Of a stretch of 14,255 nt of DNA, positions 1 to 7,439 are shown piece after piece; within the stretch, counting starts at the first letter, position 1, and each line of letters starts with the position of its first letter. The notes below the pieces were generated by a model. The model did not search any database and was not told the DNA's origin. It was given only the letters and a program-made list of their open reading frames with translations. Position numbers and translations under genes: made by a program. Origin of the DNA: Patescibacteria group bacterium (GTDB taxonomy: Bacteria; Patescibacteriota; Gracilibacteria; UBA1369); the NCBI GenBank assembly GCA_018825335.1, contig JAHJEW010000045.1, forward strand, positions 1-14,255. The letters are read 5' to 3'.

Positions 1-117
1 ACTAAAAGGCTTTAGGTCTTTAGTTAGAGGTGTTCGAGACATCAACTTCTTTTTATTTAGAATTTCGACTTTTTATGCCTAAAAAATCGTCAATTATTTA
101 TTCAAAGTGATTTGCGT

Positions 118-1596
118 ATGATCCGTAGTCTTCTCTGGCCCATCAAAAATAAAATGAGTGAAAGGGATGTTTTAGAAAAAGCGGGTGGCGGGTTTAGCGA
201 CATCGATGAATTGATCGGTGGAACCGCCGCAAAGTCCGGTATCCCCGACGCGGACAGGCCGGATGAGGATATTGTCGCCGGATCTCAAAATGCCCCCTCC
301 GGTTTCTATACCAGAACACAGGAAAGGCATGATTCCGGCGAGATGCCCCTGGTTTTGCCTCCCGGACAACTTGTCCGTCCATGGCCGCCTGAAGATCAGA
401 GGGCAGATATTCTATTGCCATATAAACGCCTGCGGGATTTTGTTATGGATTTTTTGAACGCACATCCGGATGAATCTTTTTGTTTTCTGGACAGGGGAAA
501 ACTCCGGGAAAAAGCGCGTATTTTAAGCAGACATTTCATCCCGGACGATCCCAGGCGCAAAGTGGCTTACGCCGTTAAGGCAAATCCGCGTAATTCAATA
601 ATTCATACGCTCGCGGAAGAAGGCATCGGCGATTTCGATTGTGCTTCCATTGAAGAGATCAAACGTGTGAGAAAAGTGTGTCCCGATGCGTGGATATTGT
701 TTAATAATCCTGTTAAATCCGCTTCCGCCATAAGGGTGGCCTCCGGGATGAATGTCCGGCATTATACGGCGCAGACCCCGCTGGAAGTTCAGAAAATCAG
801 TCAAAATATATGGCCCCCGGAGGAAATATCTAATACGGAGATTGTTTCCAGGCTAAAAACAAGCAATGATTTCGCGGCCATTGATCTTTCTTCGAAGTTT
901 GGCGCGCCGCCGGAGGAGGTTGTAAGGATGATAAGATTGATAAGGGACAGAATAGGCGCAACGGCCGGGATTTCCATACATGCCGGAACCCAGAATGTTT
1001 CCGGACAGTCTTTTGCGGATGCCATCCGGCTTATGGGAGAGGTGGCTGAAAGAGCCGGCGGCGTGGATATTTTTAATGTCGGTGGCGGGATCCCAGTAAA
1101 TTATTCTTCTTCCGACAAGTATGATTTCAAAGATTATGTGGAGGTTATTTCACGGGCAATCAATACATATCTGGTTGATGTTCTGAAAGGGCGCAGCGGT
1201 TCGAAAGAACAAATGATCGCAATTGAGCCGGGAAGGGCAATTGTGGCCGAGGCCGTGGATCTGATCATCCCGATTATGGCGGTGGAGGAGGGTGACAATC
1301 CCGCAGTTTACTTTAACGACGGTATTTATACTTCTTTTATTGACCACGCGGTTCACAAATGGACTTACAATTTTGAAACGATGAGGAAAGACGGGCTTCC
1401 CCATAGAGGGCGAAAAAAATTGTATACTCTTTTCGGCCGGACCTGCGATTCCGGGGACACGCTGGGCGAAGTTATGCTGCCGGAAGATATTAGGGAGGGA
1501 GATTATATATGGGTTTCTTCCGCCGGGGCCTACATGGACTCACTGGCTAATCCTTTTCATGATTTTAAACCGCCAAAATACATTATTTATAATTAA
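118..1596 (+). CDS. PLP-dependent ornithine/diaminopimelate/arginine decarboxylase family protein (ODC-like, fold type III)
   Basis: A cytosolic alanine-racemase-fold decarboxylase, probably acting on ornithine, lysine or a related basic amino acid to give an amine. Numbering is from the ATG at 118. The PLP Schiff-base lysine lies in YAVKAN (K154), followed by the family block FDCASIEEI (about 173-181). Then come HAGTQ (288-292), a glycine-rich phosphate loop VGGGIP (about 321-326), EPGR (370-373), NDGIYTSF (about 400-407), CDSGD (443-447) and GAYMDS (about 470-475). NDGxYxSF plus the CD motif resemble ornithine decarboxylase more than LysA. About 90 hydrophilic residues precede the fold, which is unusual because human ODC has its lysine at residue 69. 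The exact substrate cannot be read from sequence. The start is uncertain: TTG 112, ATG 118 and ATG 154 are all in frame and none has a good ribosome site. The GNAT-like gene follows after 11 bases, suggesting one operon. Confidence 0.9.
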   Translation: MIRSLLWPIKNKMSERDVLEKAGGGFSDIDELIGGTAAKSGIPDADRPDEDIVAGSQNAPSGFYTRTQERHDSGEMPLVLPPGQLVRPWPPEDQRADILLPYKRLRDFVMDFLNAHPDESFCFLDRGKLREKARILSRHFIPDDPRRKVAYAVKANPRNSIIHTLAEEGIGDFDCASIEEIKRVRKVCPDAWILFNNPVKSASAIRVASGMNVRHYTAQTPLEVQKISQNIWPPEEISNTEIVSRLKTSNDFAAIDLSSKFGAPPEEVVRMIRLIRDRIGATAGISIHAGTQNVSGQSFADAIRLMGEVAERAGGVDIFNVGGGIPVNYSSSDKYDFKDYVEVISRAINTYLVDVLKGRSGSKEQMIAIEPGRAIVAEAVDLIIPIMAVEEGDNPAVYFNDGIYTSFIDHAVHKWTYNFETMRKDGLPHRGRKKLYTLFGRTCDSGDTLGEVMLPEDIREGDYIWVSSAGAYMDSLANPFHDFKPPKYIIYN

Positions 1597-1607
1597 TAAG
1601 GTTTGTC

Positions 1608-2558
1608 ATGAATGATACATTCGATGAAGCGACGGAGTTGGAGCGGGATGAAAATCCTTCTTCGGATCGCGTTACAATACCCGATTTGTCCACCAATAAT
1701 AGACTGTCCGGTATAAATTTTCGTGAAAGGTTTATGGATGTACTCGGTGATGGGGGCGCGCGCGTGGAATCTTTGAAATCGCCGGAGATTAAAGATGAGA
1801 CCATTGATGAAATTTCCGCTTTTTATCGTGAAACTTTCAATAATGAATTCCCGCAGTTTTTGGCGTGTATTCCATGCAGAAGGCAACTCCCCGCGTGGGA
1901 AGTTTTGGGTCGCGCGCAAAAGGAGATTATAAGTCTTTCGGAAATGAACGCGCTTGAAAGAATGCCGGAATGTGAACAGTGCGGCGGAGAAATGGAACTT
2001 TATCATGATCCTCAAATGACGGGTAAGAAACTGCGTGAAAAATTCAGGAGAGATGCCGATCTTGTAATGGTACGGTCAAGCGCGGATGATTCCATCCAGG
2101 CGCTCACTTTCGGGTATAAAAGATCGCTTCCGGAGGTTTTCGCCAATGAATGGGAATATGAATATGCGTATACCAAAGATCCCGCAAAGGGGCCGAAAAG
2201 AAATTATGGGAATTTTCTAGCGCGGGCGGCGGTTGCTGCTTCCCTTGAATATGAGCGTCTTTATGGGCGGCCTTTTAAGCCGGATCCGGAGCGGAACGTT
2301 TACTGCTGGAACTGCGTTGTTGTTGGCCCGGAAATGAGAAAACAGGGAAATCTCAGGGGGCTTTTAAAAACTTTTTTTGCATCCATTCCGCCGGAGGCGA
2401 GAAGGGATATGCCCGTTTTAGGGGAGGTTATGACGGGATCGGATATGCATAAGTTTTTGCGTAATCTTGGAGGTGTGGAAATCCCCGGAGTTTTGGGTGA
2501 TGATTTAATGCTTATGTGTTCGTTCCTTCGTTTTTCATCGGTGCAATTTACCATTTAA
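1608..2558 (+). CDS. GNAT-fold acyltransferase-like protein with two CxxC pairs (putative zinc knuckle)
   Basis: A soluble 316-residue protein with no signal peptide or membrane segment. The C-terminal half looks like a GNAT N-acyltransferase: a strand around 162-170 (SIQALTFGY), then the acyl-CoA-binding motif A region at 231-253, where VVVGPEMRKQGNLRG fits the V-x-P-x-x-R-x-x-G pattern, then a strand and helix around 268-288. The N-terminal half carries CIPC (87-90) and CEQC (122-125), followed by GGEM, which together could bind one zinc. The first 60 residues look disordered. Substrate and acyl donor are unknown. It sits 11 bases after the decarboxylase gene, so acylating that enzyme's amine product is an attractive inference but not shown. 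An AAGG lies 6 bases before the ATG, one of the few Shine-Dalgarno-like sites in the window. The 3' end overlaps the kinase gene by 43 bases if the kinase starts at GTG 2516. Confidence 0.75.
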   Translation: MNDTFDEATELERDENPSSDRVTIPDLSTNNRLSGINFRERFMDVLGDGGARVESLKSPEIKDETIDEISAFYRETFNNEFPQFLACIPCRRQLPAWEVLGRAQKEIISLSEMNALERMPECEQCGGEMELYHDPQMTGKKLREKFRRDADLVMVRSSADDSIQALTFGYKRSLPEVFANEWEYEYAYTKDPAKGPKRNYGNFLARAAVAASLEYERLYGRPFKPDPERNVYCWNCVVVGPEMRKQGNLRGLLKTFFASIPPEARRDMPVLGEVMTGSDMHKFLRNLGGVEIPGVLGDDLMLMCSFLRFSSVQFTI

Positions 2559-4729
2559 TCTTTTTTCTCTTGGCCCCGGAATATCTTACCTACGTTTACT
2601 GCATTTTGTTCCTGATAATGCTATCCATAGGGACAGCTGTGCTTTTAAAAGATTTTAGGGCGCGGGTTAACCGGGGTTTTTTCATGCTTGCGATTTCGGT
2701 TATTGCGTGGGGATCCCTGCTTTTTGGGGGCTACGCATTTATACCGAATAATCCCGAAATGGCGCTTTTGCTTTTTCGTTTCACATACGCGGCCGGCGCT
2801 CTCGCCATATTATCCCTGACCGTTTTCTTTTATTTTTTCCCGCGGGATACATTTCCTTTGTCAAAAAAAATCCTTATAGCGTGGTTTATTACGGGGCTTG
2901 TTATTGCGGGCTTGGCGGCTTTCACCCCGCTGGTGGAGCAGTCGATTTATATGGAGGGAAATGTTCCGATGGATGTTTTCGGGCCGCTTTATGCGGTTTA
3001 TTTATTTTATCTGTCGGGCAATATTGCTTTGGCGGCATGGCTGGCCTTCAATAAAATCAGGAAAAATAAAGGCGTTGAAAGAAAAAAAATTCTTATTGTT
3101 TCCTGCGGGCTTTTTACGTTTGCCCTGCTTGCGATGCTTACTAACGCGATTTTGCCGCTTTTTGATATTTATATTTTGCAAAAAGAGGCCGTCGCTTTTT
3201 CACTTATTTTCTTCGCAGCGGTTTTTTATGCAATTTTCAGACAAAGATTTTTTAATTTTTCTTTTTTAACGCTTCATGCTTTTCGTTCCGGAATTATTTT
3301 TCTGTCTTTTATCAGTCTGGTGGTCGGACTAAGAATTGCATGGGAAAATCTTGCCCCCGGAACCAATTATCTTGTCCAAAGCATTGTTATTGTTTCATTT
3401 AGTTTCTTTGCGTACAAATTGCTGGAACGCGGGTTCCCCCGCCTTTACAGCTCTTCTTTTCGCCATTTTCGAAATACGGTCGGGGAATGCGGGATCAAGG
3501 TTTTTAATTGCAAAACCTACAAGCAGCTTCTTGATCTGTTAAATGAAACTTTCGTCGAGAAACTGAGTATTCCCCATGTGAAGTTGCACACTCTTGAAAG
3601 TTTGCAGCCGGATGAGTTTTCGGCTTATCTGGAAAAAAACGGCAAATCCATCACGCGTTATGAGATTTCCACCAGCGGACGCAAGAATTCCGAGGATAAG
3701 ATTGTATCCGAAAAAATGAAATTGCTTGGCGCGGAAATTTGTTTTCCCCTTATAAGTCAGGAAAATCTGATAGGATTTTTTATCCTTGGTGTGAAGCAGT
3801 TTAACAAGACTTATTCCCTGGAGGAGATACATGAAATAGAGAAAATTATTTCTTCTCTGGAAATAGTGCTCATGAATATTCTTTTGACCAATACTCTCCA
3901 CGAGGAAAACGATATCATGAAAAAAATCATCCGTGACAGGACCTTTATTTTAAAAGAAAATAATGAAAGACTGGAGAAAATGGTTGAGCAGCAGGATCAT
4001 TTTTTATCCATGGCCGCGCATGAATTCAGAACTCCCCTTACTGTGGCGATGCTTAGTCTGGACCAGATTTCATATGCATATAAGGGAGAAATTCCCGCTC
4101 ATATAGAAAAAGATATCCGCACTTCCCATAAACAACTTGGGAAACTGGCCGATCTTGTTAACCGGTTGCTTGATGCGCGCAAGGCCGAGAACGACAATGT
4201 TTCAGTTGTCCCAAGAGATCTGGATATTGTTCAATTCATGAAGGAAACGGCCAAAAGCATGCAGCTTCTTGCGAAGAATGAAGGCATGAAGCTTAAATAT
4301 GAAAGTACACAACAGGGCGCGCTGGTTGTTGAAACCGATCCGGTGAGGCTGCGGGAAATAATTGAAAATCTTCTTCAAAATGCCATGAAGTTTAGCCATA
4401 AAGACGGGGAGATTGTTCTGAAGATGGATTATTTACATGATAAAAAGAAGATTGTTATTAGAGTAATGGATAAAGGGAAAGGTATTGCGCGGAAAGATTT
4501 GAATCGCATTTTTGAAAAGTTTCAGCAGGGCAGGCTGCACAGAGGAGGGGTTGGTGCCCAGGAAAGTATTGCGTGCGGCGGGAAAGCCGGGATCGGGATC
4601 GGGCTTTATCTTTGTAAAAAATACGTTGAGCTTTTAGGCGGGACAATCGCCGTTACCAGCAGCCGTAGTAAAGGATCGGCTTTTACGGTTGAGCTCCCCG
4701 TTAGGGGTGGCGGTAGCGGTAGTAAATAA
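2516..4729 (+). CDS. membrane sensor histidine kinase (multi-TM sensor, GAF, HisKA, HATPase)
   Basis: A two-component sensor kinase of 737 residues. About nine hydrophobic segments span roughly 24-302 (near 24-45, 52-72, 86-108, 117-138, 154-177, 190-212, 222-242, 256-276, 284-302). The first seven resemble the 7TM sensor of kinases such as those with the HisKA_7TM domain. A GAF-like domain follows (about 323-455; PLISQENLIGFFILG is characteristic). A short coiled coil (460-495) leads to the HisKA H-box AAHEFRTPL with phospho-acceptor H502. The ATPase domain has N-box residues N618 and N622, G1 box DKGKGI (652-657), F box FEKFQQ and G2 box GIGIGL (692-697). There is no receiver domain, and no response regulator in the window. 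The ligand is unknown. The GTG start is the most upstream option; TTG 2570 would remove the overlap with the preceding gene and still keep every TM segment. The stop lies 29 bases inside the convergent beta-helix gene. Confidence 0.93.
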   Translation: MFVPSFFIGAIYHLIFFLLAPEYLTYVYCILFLIMLSIGTAVLLKDFRARVNRGFFMLAISVIAWGSLLFGGYAFIPNNPEMALLLFRFTYAAGALAILSLTVFFYFFPRDTFPLSKKILIAWFITGLVIAGLAAFTPLVEQSIYMEGNVPMDVFGPLYAVYLFYLSGNIALAAWLAFNKIRKNKGVERKKILIVSCGLFTFALLAMLTNAILPLFDIYILQKEAVAFSLIFFAAVFYAIFRQRFFNFSFLTLHAFRSGIIFLSFISLVVGLRIAWENLAPGTNYLVQSIVIVSFSFFAYKLLERGFPRLYSSSFRHFRNTVGECGIKVFNCKTYKQLLDLLNETFVEKLSIPHVKLHTLESLQPDEFSAYLEKNGKSITRYEISTSGRKNSEDKIVSEKMKLLGAEICFPLISQENLIGFFILGVKQFNKTYSLEEIHEIEKIISSLEIVLMNILLTNTLHEENDIMKKIIRDRTFILKENNERLEKMVEQQDHFLSMAAHEFRTPLTVAMLSLDQISYAYKGEIPAHIEKDIRTSHKQLGKLADLVNRLLDARKAENDNVSVVPRDLDIVQFMKETAKSMQLLAKNEGMKLKYESTQQGALVVETDPVRLREIIENLLQNAMKFSHKDGEIVLKMDYLHDKKKIVIRVMDKGKGIARKDLNRIFEKFQQGRLHRGGVGAQESIACGGKAGIGIGLYLCKKYVELLGGTIAVTSSRSKGSAFTVELPVRGGGSGSK

Positions 4730-7439
4730 CAAGGTTCCAGTCGTCCATGGCCGAACTGCAGTTATTGTCCACGCCCCAAAGAATGTATTGGCCGCCGTTT
4801 ACATTGACGTTGAGAGCGTTTGAATTGTGTACTTCGCCGGTTAAACCTGCCGCGATATTTGATTCAAAAGAAAAGTCGTTATCGTTCGACGCGCTGCCGG
4901 TGGACCAGACTTCCAGATCAAAGGAGCCGCTTGAGCAGGCATCATTGTCCTCGGAAAATCCGTAGCCTGTTATGGTTATGGGATAGGGCAGATAGAATCC
5001 CAGGGAGCTGTTGCCGTCCGGTCCTATGCCGTCGCCCCAGTCCACGTTGCAGCCGTCCTGTGAATTTGGGTCCTGTCCCGGGGAGCAGGAGTTTGTTTCA
5101 TCTCCCCAGATTGAATTATCCTGCGATGAGAGCCATTTATTGCGTCCGTTGCTTGTATCGCAAACGTAAATAATGCCGCTGTCCGTGTCCATGAAAGTTG
5201 TTCCGGCCAGCGAGGCCGTGCAGGCGGCGGGTGGATTTGAGCTTGCGAGATTGCCGCTCCCTCCAAGTGCCTGCCAGATTGCGGCTCCCGCGGTATGGTC
5301 GACAAGAATAAAAGATTTGTCGGTGGTTGTGTTAACCCAGATGGTTCCTATTTCGTAGCCTTTTGTAATATCGTCGTTTACGGCGGGATTTGACGCGGAG
5401 CGGTGATGGAGCACCTCCATTTTCGTGTTGGTTCCGTTATCTATGATTCTGGTTGTTACGCCCTGGAACTGGTTTCCGGTGATGATGTTGTTGTCGTTGT
5501 TGGCGCTTGAATTGTTTATGCCGCTGGAATAATTTGCCGGGCCGCCGCGGACGGCGTTGCCGATCACGCTGGTGTTGTCCACGTCGTTATAAAGTATAAT
5601 GCCTGTTGCCGCGGCGTTTGCGCCTTCCATCGTGTTGTTGATTACCATGATGTCCTGCGCGTTGTTTACAAACATACCGAGCGCGGTTGAAATAAAGCCG
5701 ATGTTACGCGCGCGATTGGAGAAAATCGCGGACGCGGTTACTTTTGAAAACGCGTAGCATGTTTCGCGCGCCTCAGAGACCATATTTTCCGAAATGATAC
5801 TGTCGCGGATGCCGTTGCCGTAACCAAACAGTTGGCCGGCAAGATAGGCGTCACCATCGAAGTGCACGCCATCCACCCAACGGTTGGCGGAGGTGTCGTT
5901 GTTTATTATGTTGCGGCTAACCGTTATTCGCTGCGCCTGCTGGGCGGCGCCGTCAGTTATGACAATGCCCGTGCGCGTATTGGACTTCGCGCCGATGGAC
6001 TGGACTATCATGTCCGTGATTTTATTGTCGGCGCCACCGTTCACGCAGATGCCATGGATGTTCGGGCCGACCTGCAGATTAAAATTTCTGATTATATCGT
6101 TGGTGCGCGGCGAAGAGCCGTTTGCCGCCCCCACCTGAATCGCGCAGTTGTCGGAAGTTGTTCCGCCCGTCCATGTGCCGGTCTGCGCCCGCAGAATTGT
6201 TCCGGGGCCTTCGCCCAGTATTTCAATGTTGTTTTGCCCGACGATGATTTCATTCGTAATGTCGTGCGTGCCCACGAGCAGTTTTATAACTCCTCCGTTT
6301 GCGCCCAGGCTGTTTACCGCCGCCTGAATGTTCATGGCGGGGGAAACAAGAATTGTGCGATCCGGCACGGTTGTGATTGTTCCGGAGGTTACCACGTTGC
6401 TGCCTCCGATTATTTTTACCGGCCAGTCGACTATTTTAAGGGGATTGGATGAAAGCAGGTCAATCACGGTTATGTTTGATGCCGGGTTAAGGTTGGCAGT
6501 GGCGACGGATTTCAGCAAATTGCCGGTTCCGGAAGATTCCGTGCTGTTTTTGAAAATCATGATGGCGGTTGGCGCGGTTCCCGCGGTGCTGTCCATGAAA
6601 ACTTTACTTCCGTTGATTATGGCGTCAACATGGTCGAAATCGACGATGCTTGCGGAGGCGGCAACATATTTTACATCCAGTCCCATTGCGGCCGTTATGG
6701 CTGCATTGATACTTATGGTTATATCTTCAAAGTGTGTGTCTTTTACCAGGAATTTGCCGCCGCCGGAGATAGCGGCGATGGTTTGTCCGGTGCCGGTTCC
6801 AACTATCCTGGCGTTTGCAAGATCCACAATTGTCGTGACGGGATATGTTCCCGGGTCTATCCACATTTCTCCGCCGGAGAGGGTGTTCAGGTACGCGGCG
6901 GCGGCGGCGATATTTGTGTAATCTCTGCCGATCGGGCCAACCGTAACTATTTTTGTGGAATTGGATACTGTTGTGTTTCCCGTGAGTCCCACCCAAATGG
7001 CGCCGTTCCATGAGTAAGTTCCCGGGGTGCAGGAAGGGCCGGTGCATCCCGGCGCAATTGAGTCGGTTGTGGTCAGCTGTACAAGGCGGCCGGTTCCCGC
7101 GGCGCCAAGTCCGCCTCCGCCGCCGGGCATTGCGCTTACGTTTTCCATGCGCGCGGTCGTGAGCTGATTGTTGGTCAGATCCAGATCGTCGCTCAGTTCG
7201 AATCGACTGTTTGCCGAGCTCCACTTAAGTGTTTCGGCCAGGGTCTGGCCGAACTGAATAACAATATCTCCGCTCGCCTGATCCAGGAAATCCAGCAGAA
7301 GCCCGCTGGAATCGACATCATAAAAGCTGTCGTCCTGAAAAAGGATGGAGGCATTGGCCGTATTCGCCGAGCCCAGCGCTATGGCCAGGCTCAGCGTTAC
7401 GGCCAGAAGAAAATATTTGTATTTTCTAATTATTGTCAT
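4701..7439 (-). CDS. secreted beta-helix, tailspike-like protein
   Basis: A 912-residue exported protein and the last gene of a three-gene operon. The signal peptide (1-30) ends ANA, followed by SILFQDDSFYDVDS, nearly the same as the start of the mature upstream protein. Residues 57-90 form the strand module shared by all three operon proteins (IQFG...LKW...SRFEL). Two pectin-lyase-like beta-helix starts follow. One is at about 165-215 (GRDYTNIAAAAAYL, GGEMWIDPGTY). The other is at about 362-420 (NIQAAVNSLGANGGVI, NIEILGEGPGTIL), running into helix rungs to about 665 with N-rich turns such as VINNTMEG and IITGNQF. Residues 684-724 (NDDITKGYEIGTIWVN...AAIWQAL) resemble a phage tail-fibre segment. 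A Cys hairpin spans C740-C760-W769, and a distinct Cys- and Trp-containing C-terminal domain follows (about 775-912). No catalytic residues are recognised, so binding or polysaccharide contact is as likely as lyase activity. Its ATG overlaps the upstream stop as TAATG. Confidence 0.85.
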   Translation of the reverse strand: MTIIRKYKYFLLAVTLSLAIALGSANTANASILFQDDSFYDVDSSGLLLDFLDQASGDIVIQFGQTLAETLKWSSANSRFELSDDLDLTNNQLTTARMENVSAMPGGGGGLGAAGTGRLVQLTTTDSIAPGCTGPSCTPGTYSWNGAIWVGLTGNTTVSNSTKIVTVGPIGRDYTNIAAAAAYLNTLSGGEMWIDPGTYPVTTIVDLANARIVGTGTGQTIAAISGGGKFLVKDTHFEDITISINAAITAAMGLDVKYVAASASIVDFDHVDAIINGSKVFMDSTAGTAPTAIMIFKNSTESSGTGNLLKSVATANLNPASNITVIDLLSSNPLKIVDWPVKIIGGSNVVTSGTITTVPDRTILVSPAMNIQAAVNSLGANGGVIKLLVGTHDITNEIIVGQNNIEILGEGPGTILRAQTGTWTGGTTSDNCAIQVGAANGSSPRTNDIIRNFNLQVGPNIHGICVNGGADNKITDMIVQSIGAKSNTRTGIVITDGAAQQAQRITVSRNIINNDTSANRWVDGVHFDGDAYLAGQLFGYGNGIRDSIISENMVSEARETCYAFSKVTASAIFSNRARNIGFISTALGMFVNNAQDIMVINNTMEGANAAATGIILYNDVDNTSVIGNAVRGGPANYSSGINNSSANNDNNIITGNQFQGVTTRIIDNGTNTKMEVLHHRSASNPAVNDDITKGYEIGTIWVNTTTDKSFILVDHTAGAAIWQALGGSGNLASSNPPAACTASLAGTTFMDTDSGIIYVCDTSNGRNKWLSSQDNSIWGDETNSCSPGQDPNSQDGCNVDWGDGIGPDGNSSLGFYLPYPITITGYGFSEDNDACSSGSFDLEVWSTGSASNDNDFSFESNIAAGLTGEVHNSNALNVNVNGGQYILWGVDNNCSSAMDDWNLVIYYRYRHP

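Noticed and set aside
1..117. Promoter or gene end at the left edge
   Set aside because: No coding frame, hairpin or well-spaced hexamer pair could be supported.
1608..2558. LuxI-type acyl-homoserine-lactone synthase
   Set aside because: The fold may be GNAT-related, but the conserved N-terminal LuxI residues are not seen and the CxxC pairs do not belong to that family.
5832..6921. Long open frames on the + strand (206 and 197 residues) opposite the beta-helix gene
   Set aside because: They lie wholly antisense to a convincing signal-peptide protein, overlap each other in different frames and show no recognisable domain.
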